Below are positions 32,618-50,437 of a stretch of DNA of 64,000 nucleotides, piece by piece. How positions within the stretch are numbered: position 1 is the first letter of the stretch; each line of letters opens with the position of its first letter. The DNA is from Pseudorasbora parva (taxonomy: Eukaryota > Chordata > Actinopteri > Cypriniformes > Gobionidae): contig NC_090177.1 in NCBI RefSeq assembly GCF_024679245.1, positions 27,740,675 through 27,804,674 on the forward strand. Direction: 5' to 3'. The translations under genes and the position numbers were made by a program. A model generated the notes under the pieces. It worked only from the letters and a program-made list of their open reading frames with translations. It did not search any database and was not told where the DNA came from.

Positions 32618-33572
32618 CTCACCTAAAGAATTATTAGGAACACCTGTTACATTTCTCATTAATGCAATTATCTAATTAACCAATCACATAGCAATTGCTT
32701 CAATGCATTTAGGGGTGTGGTCCTGGTCAAGACAATCTCCTGAACTCCAAACTGAATGTCAGAATGGGAAAGAAAGGTGATGTAAGCAATTTTGAGTATG
32801 GCATGGTTGTTGGTGCCAGACAGACAGGTCTGAGTATTTCACAATCTGCTCAGTTACTTGGATTTTCACGCACAACCATTTCAAGGGTTTACAAAGAATG
32901 GTGTAAAAAGGGAAAAACATCCAGTATGCGGCAGTCCTGTGGGCAAAAATGCCTTGTTGATGCTAGAGGTCAGAGGAGAATGGGCCGACTGATTCAAGCT
33001 GATAGAAGAGCAACTTTGACTGAAATAATCACTCGTTACAACCGAGGTATGCAGCAAAGTATTTGTGAAGCCGCAACACACACAACCTTGAGGCTGATAG
33101 GCTACAACAGCAGAAGACCCCATCGGGTACCACTCATCTCCACTACAAATAGGAAACAGAGGCTACAATTTGCACAAGCTCACCAAAATTGGACAGTTGA
33201 AGACCAGAAAAATGTTGCCTGGTCTGATGAATCTCGATTTGACATTCAGATGGTAGAGTCAGAATTTGGCGTAAACAGAATGAGAACATGGATCCATCAT
33301 GCCTTGTTACCACTGTGCAGGCTGGTGGTGGTGTAATGGTGTGGGGGATGTTTTCTTAGCACACTTTAGGCCCCTTAGTGCCAATTGGGCATCGTTTAAA
33401 TGCCACGGCCTACCTGAGCATTGTTTCTGACCATGTCCATCCCTTTATGACCACCATGTACCCATCCTCTGATGGCTACTTCCAGCAGGATAATGCACCA
33501 TGTCACAAAGCTCGAATAATTTCAAATTGGTTTGTTAAACATGACAATGAGTTCACTGACAATGAGTTCACT
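32618..33572 (+). pseudogene. truncated Tc1-like transposon with broken transposase
   Basis: The left end reads CTCACCTAAAGAATTATTAG within a TA run. A frame from 32764 gives an N-terminal helix-turn-helix region (LSISQSAQLLGFSRTTISRVYKEW as two stretches around residues 24-46) and reaches the first catalytic Asp in WSDESRFD. It then shifts frame and resumes at 33378 with the second Asp in QQDNAPCH. The segment that should hold the catalytic Glu is missing: sequence breaks off after a 15-bp tandem duplication (GACAATGAGTTCACT twice) into a TA run. It cannot encode an active DDE transposase. Confidence 0.85.
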
Positions 33573-35765
<2,193 letters not shown>

Positions 35766-35889
35766 TTCTGAACATGCACTTTGGATAACCCTGTTTTCAG
35801 ACCCTCCGCTGCACTTTACAGATAGATGCAGCCTATTTATTTTACTGTAAGAACACAGCAGACACAGGGAACTAGAGAGAAAGCCAAAG

Positions 35890-36040
<151 letters not shown>

Positions 36041-36580
36041 ATCTGCCGACCACTTCTTCAAGAGAGCCCTCCAGATTTATAGAAGTGACTCTAGACCTTG
36101 AAATATTTGTAATCATGATTTGTTTGATTATGCGGAGGAGTGGAGAGAGAGCTGGAAGTACTTTAATACTGAATTCTCTCTGTCTCTTTGTCTCTCACTA
36201 TGTCATCCACCCCCCAACAGCCAACACACATCCCATCCCAACCCAGCCCCTACCACAAAAACACTACATCACTGCCTCTCTTACCTATTAAAGCTCTTAC
36301 AGTAAAGCACTCCTTCAGCAATTGCTCTGATTGTTCCGAGGATGCATAGGTTTGTGGATGTCATTACAGTTGCATATCATTTCATCATTATCATATTTTT
36401 TTTAAATATAAAAATATTAATCCGTATGAATAATTGTTAATAATTCTAATAACGTATTAAATCTGGTGTCATTGAACTAATCCTCTTTATAGGCCACATA
36501 ATTGGAATAGCTGTCGTTCCTGAAGTTCAACCGCACTGCTTACATGTTTGTACTTTGAAATAAGGTTTCACATGAGACAA
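36041..36580. other. no gene seen
   Basis: Nothing recognised. Confidence 0.4.
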
Positions 36581-36584
36581 CTAC

Positions 36585-39500
36585 ACTAGTAAACATAGAT
36601 GAACAATACTTCCACAGCATTTGTTAAAGTTAAAGGCACAATATGTAAGATATTTTGATTAAAATATCCAAAAAGCACTAGAACTAACAAACATAATCCA
36701 AATCAAGAGAAAAACTCAATTTTAACCTGGATGCGCTACCCTTGATTTCCTATGTGTTTTAATTTATTAGACAGATGGGCAACTTTTTGGATACATTCAT
36801 CGACAGAAAACAAATCATTGTTATAAAGCTCAGCACAGTTAGTCTTATTGTTTAAATCTTGCTTTCTTGATTTACCGCGAGTGCATGTTTTACCATGCCT
36901 AATATCGAGCTATTGCAATGTGCAACAAGTGTGTCATAGCAGCCACCGAGTGAGCACAGAATTATAACATAACTTTCAACAAATAAATGTATCTAATTTT
37001 ATTTTATTTCATGCATTCTGGCTTAATTACACTGTTGGATTCTCATGCTAAACTAAAATAAAAAATGTAGACGTATGATGGAGTATTTCTGTGCCAGATA
37101 CACTGCTTCAGGATTCAAATAAGTTTCAGATTTTTTTTTTTTTCCGTGTATGGCCCTGTATGACGTCTTAAAGGGCGGAATTGCTTGTATGGGAACTTCT
37201 CCCGGATGAGAGTGTGTTTTGTTGGAAGTTGGTGCGTAAGTGCATATAATGTCAACAACACGAACATAGTGCACCCACTGCACACCTTCACGAACTCAGC
37301 TGTTTTTAGAACAAATCGGTACAGCGTATTTGTCTTTTATAAATATGAAAAAACTAAAGACGGAGATATGAAGGATGCTATAGCTACTCAAGAGTAACAT
37401 GAGACTGGCAGAAATTGTGTGTGTTATGCCCCCTTTAAACAGCGCTGCATGACCAGACAAAGCGGAACAATCGCCTGGGACATAATAAAAGCTGTGAAAT
37501 TAAGGCTTTATCAAGCTACGCCTTTGTTTTGAACAAGCGACAAAAAATTGCATAATTTTGCTTTAAAGGGTTTGTTCACCCAAAAATGAAATTGATGTCA
37601 TTAGGCCTAATAACTGTCGTTCCAAACTCGTAAGACCTCCCTTCATCCTCGGAACACAGTTTAACAAAAACTGTGACTTTATTCAGCATTGTCTTCCTGG
37701 TTTGTTTTCAATCCTCAAATAAAGATTCAAATGGTTATGAATCAGCGGATATATTCGTGATTCGGATCGCTAATGTCAGATTTCAGCAGTTTGGCATTTT
37801 GTAATTTCAGCAGTTTAAGGCATTTTGACAAGCGATCCGCAGGCCCTGCTGCCATGGCGAGCGTTTTTTTATTTTTATATATAATTCTTATTTTATAGTA
37901 TTGCTTTTACTAAAGTAATAATTTTCGAATTCGGCATTCAATAAAATTATTAATAACAATAAAAACAAATAAATCACGAATCTGTTAGTCTGGTCTTGAC
38001 CGACTTGCCTCAGCCAAACGCGCGGGCAGCACCGCAGCACCCGATGATGGAGAAAGCGGCAGGTCAAGCAGGGCAAAGGGCAAAGAAAAAGAAGACACTC
38101 AAAGAAGAAGCAGCAAAACGTTGCAAACTTACTGACCTGTTCAGGGTGTTCAAGTGAAGGTCAGTTTTATCTGTAAATACAGTTCTTTTTTTCTGTGTTA
38201 AATTAGTATTGATCTGCTAGCGAACGTTAGCGGTAGCACCCCTACCTACTATCGCTAAAAGAGATTAATATTATTTAGTATAAAGTTACATTAGTAATTT
38301 AGCAGACAAATATTCACATTATGTAATATTGATAAGTACTGTGAAAAGGGAGGAGCAATAGTCCAGACAACAAAAGGACAATGCTTTTCCCATCACTTCG
38401 GAAAGGCATTTACTTTGAATAAAAATGAAGAAATGTTCCAAAAGCAATGTGTTCGCATATTGCATAAGTTTCCAGTCAACTCGCCTTGTCCAATAAAAAC
38501 AACCCACATAATCTGTCTTCTTCATGAAAAATCTTCCTTTAATCTTGATTTGTTAATAAATTAAGCAAATATAATAAATATTATCTTAAATCCTAAATAT
38601 TACGGATGCAGTAAAGAAAAGGTGCGACTCCACTCTCTTTCGCATGATTTACAGTCGCAATTCTTAAAGGGCCAGTCTACAATTTTAACATGCAATATAT
38701 TTTAATGTAAAATTAGAGAATAATAATCTAAAAAGTACACACAAATAAATAAAGTGTACAACCTAAACACAAATACTTAAAGACTGAAATGCACCACATA
38801 ATTTGCAATATTTGTCAGTGAAAATAATTAGGGATAGATGTCCCATTAAGGCTGCATTCTTTTAATAATTTGAATAAATATAATCATATTATTAGTGAAT
38901 CATGTTAATGTATAACAATACTGAGGTGCAAATATTATGTTTCTGTCAAAAAGTATAAATTGCATGTTATTACTATTTACACATATTGCAAAGAACTGCT
39001 ACTTTTATATGGTGTAAATCTAATGTATTTTCACTTAAGCTATTTCACTTTGTAAATAGTATCTACAGCTTTTTTGTTTTGGGAACATGGGGGCTCATCA
39101 GGACTACAGTGCATAGGGCTAGGAGATGGTGCATTGGCCTGGATCTTGTGCTATGCTCCTGTAGATACTGTCAAAATATAGTTTATTACTGAATACATTT
39201 TGACATTTATTTATAAAATTATGGGTGCATCTCAATCAGCTAACTAGTTTGGTAATAAAGGCACTGATCAGGGAATTAGTCTGAGTCTTAAAACTTTCAC
39301 CCGTTTTTTTAATCAAAAGAAGGTGGAGATAATCATCCTAGCACTCGCTTTGGTGTAGTGATCACTCATCAGATTCAGCCAGGCAGTGAAAAAGCTTTTA
39401 CATATTGTAGGCAATATAGTGTTGCTAAATTTGGGATATTTAATAAAACAATTTTTAACCTAAAAACATAAAAACAACATTTTGTCTTAAATATAATACT

Positions 39501-40145
39501 TTGATTTATACTAAAATAGATGGAGACAGAGATATTTAAGAAAAGGAAAGGGGAAGTGAGGGTACCGTTTTTGATAAAGCCTTTAATTATTTAGGTAAAA
39601 AAATAGGGTTGTCTGTGTTTCTACATTTTATTTTGGGTGCATATTGGCCTGGATGAGTCTAGGATTTCCCGTCCTGAAATTGTGTCCCAGTCCGGCCCTT
39701 GCGATCTGAATTCTGAATCAAAACGCTGATTTATAATCGTTTGAATCTTTATTTGTGGATTGAAAAACAAACCCAGAAGAGAAGACAATGCTTAATAAAG
39801 TCGTCGTTTTTGTTATTTTTGGACCAAAATGTTTTTTCGATGCTTCAAGAGATTAACTGATGTCACATATGGACTACTTTGATGATGTTTTTATTCCCTT
39901 TCTGTACATGGACAGTATAGTGTGCATACACTTACATAAGCTGTCAGACTAAATATAAAATATCTTAAACTGTGTTCTGAAGATGAACGGAGGTCTTACG
40001 GGTGTGGAACGACATTAGGGTGAGTCATTAATGACATTAATTTCATTTTTGGGTGAACTAACCCTTTAATATTAATTTCAACATTTTACTAACATATCTG
40101 TTAACATTAGTTCATTCACTGTAACCTGACATGATCAAACAATGA
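36585..40145. mobile_element. old dispersed repeat split by a 3.4-kb block of TTAA elements
   Basis: 36590-36629 (GATGAACAATACTTCCACAG and CATTTGTTAAAG) looks like the left half, and 40070-40145 (ATTAATTTCAACATTTTACT, GTTAACATTAGTTCA) the right half, of the same family found at 45975-47397. Between them lie TTAA-bounded segments (TTAA at 36630-36633, near 37434, 37563-37566 and 40066-40069). Confidence 0.5.
37567..40065. mobile_element. 2.5-kb TTAA element with long inverted ends
   Basis: Left AGGGTTTGTTCACCCAAAAA and right TTTTTGGGTGAACTAACCCT are inverted and flanked by TTAA. Homology continues inward: GACTTTATTCAGCATTGTCT and CAAATAAAGATTCAAA at the left are mirrored near 39740-39810. The left arm is about 200 bp, the right about 370 bp, so the left arm has lost an internal piece. 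The 1.9-kb core has no recognised coding region. Confidence 0.7.
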
Positions 40146-40247
40146 ACATTTTCCTTCAAAATCGGCCGAGAAAATATTTTGAAATGTTCACAGATTCAGT
40201 CGAGGCTTAGGGAAAAGGAAGGTTGCATGTCTCTTGGATAAAGGTAT

Positions 40248-41076
<829 letters not shown>

Positions 41077-41140
<64 letters not shown>
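41077..41140. repeat. CA microsatellite
   Basis: Pure (AC)n, 64 bp. Confidence 0.97.
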
Positions 41141-43893
<2,753 letters not shown>

Positions 43894-44098
43894 GTGAGGA
43901 GCTGGCTTCCACTTTCTAGGGCTCAGCCAACCTGGCTCTTCTTCCACCCAGCACCCAGACCCGGCCAGAGTGAGTGAGCAGGGTGTGTTGTTTGTGGCAG
44001 TGAAAAATGTGAGGGTCTGAAATGAGATGGCGGTTGTTTAGTAGATAGTCAAAGATAGTGATGTATGTTCTGTCACTCATAAAGCTGTAGATTTTTTT

Positions 44099-44840
44099 CC
44101 CAAATCCATTCCTTCTCTGGCCTGGCCTATCCTAAAATATCCTGGTCAATTCTATCCTGGCCTAATTATCATATCCCATCCCGTCATATCCTGGCCTATC
44201 CTATCTTTTCCCAATCACACCCGACCAAGATCTATCCTATCCTGGCCTATCCTGTCCTGGCCTTCTTTATTCTATCCTATCCTATCCTATCCTATCCTAT
44301 CCTATCCTATCCTATCCTATCCTATCCTATCCTATCCTATCCTATCCTATCCTATCCTATCCTATCCAATCCAATTATACCCTGCCCTGTTTTATCCTAT
44401 CCTATCCTATCCTATCCTATCCTTTCCTATCCTATCCTATCCTATCCTATCCTATCCTATCCTATCCTATCCTATCCTATCCTATCCTATCCTATCCTAT
44501 CCTATCCTATTATACCCTGCCCTGATTTATCCTATCCTATCCTATCCTATCCTATCCTATCCTATCCTATCCTATTATACTCTGCCCTGATTTATCCTAT
44601 CCTATCCTATCCTCTACCATACCCTGCCCTGATTTATCCAATCTTATCCTATCACATCCTTTCCCAATTCTACCCTGCCCTGATTTATCTTATCCGGTCC
44701 TACCCTACCAAACCCTGCCCTGATTTATATCTTAACCTGGCCTATTATATCCTATCTTATCCTGGCCTATCCTTTCCCAATTATACCCTGCCCTGATTTA
44801 TCCTACCCTATACTACCCTATCCTACCCTCACATATCCAA
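44099..44840. repeat. CCTAT pentanucleotide array with an interspersed longer unit
   Basis: About 740 bp of CCTAT repeats, purest at 44275-44366 and 44398-44510. Seven times the array is broken by variants of ATACCCTGCCCTGATTTATC (near 44377, 44512, 44577, 44619, 44670, 44711, 44782). Edges are degenerate (CCTGGCCTATCC). Confidence 0.95.
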
Positions 44841-45744
44841 TACAATACATTGTGAAGAGGGCTGTATTATTTTTTGATATTCCAGTCTTTGAGCCTGAAT
44901 CTATGAGTCATCTGGCACCAAATATGTCGTTTCCTCCATTTAGTGCAGTGAATCCAGCTCCATTTATATGTCATTGTTCTGTCTGTAATTTTGAAATATT
45001 TTCATCCCAGTGTCTGCTATGTATGCTTGTGATATTTGTGAGGTGCACATGTGATTTGTGTATGTGTGCATGAATGCGGTGGAGAGGTCATCCACATCTC
45101 TCGTCTACACGGCTCTTAGTGCAGACCCTTTGATGTGCTTTTAAAATGGCCATACAGCTCTCTGCTTTACCTCTCGCTTGACAATTGTTTATTAGTTTTG
45201 AAACGGCTTTAGTGGACATCAGGCTCTCTGAGATGGCGCTTTTGAGGAGAGGGCGACTCACAACTTACCAGAGACCCTCATCCCCAGGAGCTGGACCCAT
45301 GACAGTGAGTCACGGAGATCTTTAAAGTTTAAAGGGAGACTCGGGACTGCCGGGGTAGGGAGTTTGAAGGATAGGGGAATGGATAGGGTGATCTTTTTTT
45401 CAGTAAGAGCAAGAGAAAGTTTGAGATGGTCGCAGAAGAGTGCGGGAGAGGAAAGAGACAAGGGAGAAGACCACCCTGGTCTTTAAGAGCTCATTGTGTG
45501 TGAGATTTATAGCAATGGTTACTGGTTGTGAGAGGTCTTTGAGAGTCCTGTGGAAGTGCTAAGAGGGTGCTACATAAACGCCTCAAGAGTATTAGGAAGC
45601 TGACATATATGCAAAAGGACAGCAAAACAAAGCAGTTTAATACTTGGCAAATCTTGGTAAGAGTTACTTGGGGTAAACATTCACAAAAAGCTGTATAATC
45701 CACCTAGTAGCTGGCTTCTAAATTGTTCATTCTAACATGACATG

Positions 45745-45746
<2 letters not shown>
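44841..45746. other. no gene seen
   Basis: Unique-looking sequence without a recognised gene. Confidence 0.4.

Positions 45747-45801
<55 letters not shown>
45747..45801. repeat. ATT trinucleotide repeat
   Basis: Pure (ATT)n. Confidence 0.97.
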
Positions 45802-45802
<1 letters not shown>

Positions 45803-46143
45803 ATCATCTTACTTATTTTACAAAAAAAAAATCTAAAAACAAGATAGGTTTCCAGAGAAGCAACATTGCATAAAATATTAGCACTTATTTTAGACCTTAT
45901 TAGAACTTATCTTTATTAAAAGTTTATCTTTAGTATCTTTATTAAAATGTTTTATTGCTGTATACTGGGATATTTACACTTTACAATAAGGTTTCATTAG
46001 TTAACATTAGTAAACTACTTTAGTTAACATGAACTAATAATGGACTGTGCTTCGAAACCATTTATTAATCTTTGTTAATGTTAATTTCAACATTTACTAA
46101 TACATAATTAAAATACAAAGTTGTATTTGTTAACATTAGTTAA

Positions 46144-47058
46144 AGGACAACTCCAGTGAGAAACGCACCTAGGGGTAATTAACAGATGGTTACCGAGTAG
46201 ATCGTTCTCTGGGATGCGTTTTCTTGAAAATAGAATGTAAAGAGTTTTATCTCTAAAAACAGATTAGCTTATAACGCTAGTCTATGGGGCACAGGGTAGA
46301 CACAGGGTGGTAAAATTAAATCGCTAGTTAATACCACTAACAAGGCTCAAAATAGCCTCACACTAACACGGCAGCATAATGAGGGTCCCTACATGCAAAC
46401 CGAAGCATTGAGAACTTTGTAAGAGTACAAACAGTTTAATAAGAAGATACGTTGTAAACATAGTGCCTTACGCGTTCACGGACAGGCACCGTCTCGAAAA
46501 ACAGTCTCGATGAATCGATCTACGAGCGCTGTTCTAAGTGAGCTGGTCGATAGGAATTAAGTTTGTGAAATGTAATAACATGGACATTTTTATTTTTATT
46601 TATTTATTTTCTCTGTTGTGTTCAGTGTTTTCTTCCGGAAACAACGGACTATATGAGATTCCAAGTCACAGTTCATCACTTAGCAGAGCTCTCGTCGCTC
46701 GATGAGTCGAGACTGTTTTCCAAGATGGCGCCTGTTCGTGAACGCGAAATGCACTATGTTTATAAAAGTTCTTATTAAACTGTTTGTACTCTTACAAAGT
46801 TCTCAATGCTTCGGTTTGCATGTAGGGACCCTCATTATGCTACTGTGTTAGTGTGAGGCTATTTTGAGCCTTGTTAGTGGTATTAACTAGCGATTTAATT
46901 TCACTACCCGGTGCCCCATAGACTAGTGTTATAAGCTAATCTGTTTTTAAAGATAAAACTCTTTACATTCGATTTCCATGAAAACGCATCCCAGAGAACG
47001 ATCTAGTCTGTAACCATCTGTTAATTACCCCTAGGTTCATTTCTCACCGGAGTTGTCC
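46144..47058. mobile_element. 915-bp TTAA-flanked foldback element
   Basis: Left AGGACAACTCCAGTGAGAAA and right TTTCTCACCGGAGTTGTCCT are inverted, and the two arms match for about 415 bp each (46144-46560 against 46645-47058), including ATGAGGGTCCCTACATGCAA and its complement. TTAA flanks at 46140-46143 and 47059-47062. No coding capacity. Confidence 0.85.
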
Positions 47059-47062
47059 TTTA

Positions 47063-47310
47063 AAGAGATAATTCACCCGAAAATGAAAATTCTCTCATTT
47101 AAACACCTTCAAGTTGTTCCAAACCTGTATGAATTTCTTTGTTCAAACATTATTGAATGTTTGTAACCAAGCAGATCAGCAGCCATAGTGGGTAAAACAT
47201 ACTATAGTATCAGTGGCTGCCGAGATCTGCTTGGTTACAGACATTCTTCCAAATATCTAATATATTAGTAAACGATGACAGAATACATGTTTTGGGGGTG
47301 AACAATCCCT
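47063..47310. mobile_element. TTAA element abutting the foldback element
   Basis: Starts AGAGATAATTCACCC and ends GGGTGAACAATCCCT, with TTAA at 47059-47062 (shared with the neighbour) and 47311-47314. The internal palindrome GTAACCAAGCAGATC / GATCTGCTTGGTTAC matches 5518-5740. Confidence 0.8.
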
Positions 47311-47397
47311 TTAATGCACTGTGAATTAACATGAACGGTCAGTTCATGTTAGTTAATACATTAATAATGTTAACAAATGAAACCTTATTGTAAAATG

Positions 47398-49052
47398 TTT
47401 CTTCCATATTGATTTATTTATGTTTATACTTTAAATAAGTAAAAATGTGTTATACACATTTAAAGATACAATCCCTGAAAACCTAGCTCTGAAAAACCAT
47501 TTTAAACATTACATATCTCATAGTGTTTCTTTTAATGTGTTTTTTTATGTGTAGTTTTCTTTTCTTTCACACAACTGCGCGTGTGCATGTACTCTGGATG
47601 TGACGAGGGAATTATTTGTAAGAAGACACAAAGACATTCATGTGTTTAAATGTATTTTATTCAATCAAGGAAAGTTCCTGTTTACAATTTCCTTTCACAG
47701 CCTGGCATCTCATGCTCGTTTTATGTATTTCTATACAGGTTAAAATACCAAGCAGTCACAATCAAAATAATCATACATGAAGTACATCCTTAGACACAGT
47801 TTAATCCCCATGACTAATATAGTCCTTTTTTCTTAAAAAAAGCAACCAGCACAATGCTATTATCAATCATTTGCAGTGAGAAGTCACTTAAAGTTGCAAT
47901 TGCTAAAATTATTACTGCAAGTTCTTTTTTTGTCACTGTTTTTCTAAAATCAGGAAATAAGTGCACAACTGCATTGCAGCTGCTTCCTCCAGAGGCTGTC
48001 ATAAACATGTACATGTACAATTATAACATTTTGGATCAGTTTAATATAGAAATCTACTTTAGTAAATTACCACAAAAGGACCTTAAACGTGGTCCATTTA
48101 CAAGTGTGTATTTGATATATGTGTGACTGTGCATCTCAGTGTCCTCACTGAAGGAGCGTTATTGTTACAGAATATTTTTTGGACTGTGTTTTGTTTTATT
48201 TTAAGCTCTATTGAACAGCATTTCGAGGGAATTCAGTGAGGTAATATGATGGATCAGTCTGTCCCTAGATAAGCAGTGCTTTATATTGGTTTTAGATTAA
48301 TAATCCAGATACAGCAGTTTCTCCTGCACTAGTTTTTCACTTAATTTTTCACATCTCTTTCTCAGGAGTCAAGGAGTTACTGAGAGTTCAGATCATTTGT
48401 CTTCTCTCAAATAAAGAGAGACTCCCTGCAAATACGTCTAATCTTCCCTACCGCTCCTTTCATAAGCATCACTTTTCCCTCTCTCCATGGGACATGATAC
48501 GTTCGCTCCGTCAGCTTGAGTCTTATCGCTGTGTATAAAGGGTAAGAAAACACTGGGATGTTTGGTTTTTAATAGGCCTGTGTGGTGTAATTGGCTAATT
48601 GCTTTATTTTTCTCTGAAGGGTTCTGTGTTCTGTCATAGAGGCAGGAGGCCATAAACACATATGAGCATCTCCCTCACTGTCAAGGCTTCCTGAGCTGTG
48701 ATTTGCTGAGGGCTGCACTGGCACCACAGCCGATTGGCTGGGCTGAGGATGAATGGCCACGCTGACAACCAATGGGGCCAGATGAGGGTGAGCCGGGTGA
48801 GATATGGGGCGCTGCATTCTTGAGCACTAATCAAATCGTATGAGCTTTCACTGATGGGTATGTGTTATGTTTGTTGATTTCCCCTCATTAGTCTTGACAA
48901 CATGTACATGTTCTTATGCATTTTTGTGCATGTGATGACTCATATTCATAGACATCTGTATAAATCCTCAATGTGGAAGGGGGTTTTAGCCAGTAAGTGT
49001 ATCAGTTTGTTTCAAGAGGAACCAAGCCAAGCCTCAACAGATTCAAACAAAT

Positions 49053-49054
<2 letters not shown>
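47398..49054. other. no gene seen
   Basis: 48660-48840 is a less AT-rich unique block with CCAAT-type motifs (GATTGGCTG, CCAATGG). Nothing else recognised. Confidence 0.35.

Positions 49055-49133
<79 letters not shown>
49055..49133. repeat. CA microsatellite
   Basis: Pure (AC)n, about 79 bp. Confidence 0.97.
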
Positions 49134-49134
<1 letters not shown>

Positions 49135-50183
49135 TATGCAGCAGGCTAATAAAGTTTATATTGAAGAGGTTCTGGGGTCAAAGGTCACACACTGCCCTCT
49201 GCTCAGCCTCCCCTCACCACTCCATCTAGCGCTCCAACAGGAGTGCTGAAAATACCCTGTGATGGATGCAAATCTGAACATTTCCCTCATTCCCTCCCCC
49301 TTTCTCAGTCTACCTTTCTGTACTCATCAGACCATCTCTCACCATTCCTATTAGTCCAGATGAAGATGGATATGGACAGTTAGTTATTTTAATTATTTAT
49401 GGATTAAGGCGGTGCTCTAAACCTCTCTTGTAATTCTTTAATGTCTTAAAAAGGGTCCTGAGCATGTTTTATATTACCTTTTATAGTATTTATATTTGTT
49501 AATATTTGAAAAATTCAACAGTTCTTTTATCTTTGTTCTTTGAGTTTATTCAGTTATATATAGCCTACAATTGGTTTATAAGGAATCCTTGCTGAATAAA
49601 AGTTGTAATCATTCTGACCCCAAACTTTTGAAGGTAATTTGAGATCCGTATGATAAGTAAGGGATAATGTACACCAAGCCGGTTTTTATCGCAGAATAAA
49701 CCCCAACAGAGTGAGCAGGTCTTGCATCACTCTGAAGGGGTTTATTCTGCATAACAACCGGCTGGGTGTACATTATCCCACTTATTACACGGCTACTAGT
49801 CTCAAATAAATTAGACACAAAATATTGTCTTGAGATTAAATATTTTATTAGCTCTTACACAAAGCTTCCGCAAAAGAAAAACAGTTCCAAACTGCTTTAA
49901 GCCTTTATCTATTGCTGCTAAATGTTGAAAATGAATGCTGAAAGGGTTAGTTTACCCAAAAATGAAACCAAACCTATGATTTACTCACCCTCAAGTCATT
50001 ATAGGTGTATATGACAGTCTCCTTTCAGACAAATACAATCGGAGTTATATATATGTTTATATGTTTGTTTCAATTTTATATTTATCAAGACATCCTGAAA
50101 TAAAGAAGTATCACGGCCCACAAAAAATTAAGCAGCACAACTGTTTTAAATATTAATAATAAGAAATGAGTATAAATTACATG
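49134..50183. other. no gene seen; repeat fragments and a DR1 motif
   Basis: GGGTCAAAGGTCA at 49175-49187 is a perfect DR1. 49565-49630 is a tail fragment of the TCACATGATCCTT family. 49940-50045 is the left part of a TTCACCC element (GGGTTAGTTTACCCAAAAAT). Confidence 0.5.
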
Positions 50184-50323
<140 letters not shown>

Positions 50324-50437
50324 GTTTTTTTTAAAGTATTTTTGATATACTCAACAACAAAACAAAGTTTCAAAACAAAACAAAAATAAAAAATGTTTTG
50401 AAACTTTGTTTTGTTGTTCATATATATATATATATAT

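Larger units (their letters stand above)
45975..47397. mobile_element. outer element with ACTTTACAATAAGG ends, host of two insertions
   Basis: The left end TTTACAATAAGGTTTCATTA is mirrored by AATGAAACCTTATTGTAAAA at the right. Removing 46144-47314 rejoins GTTAACATTAGTTAA to TGCACTGTGAATTAAC, continuous element sequence of the GTTAACATTAG repeat family. Confidence 0.75.

Noticed and set aside
44099..44840. Regularly spaced repeat considered as a CRISPR-like array
   Set aside because: Units are a 5-bp satellite with degenerate interruptions in fish DNA; there are no spacers or cas genes.
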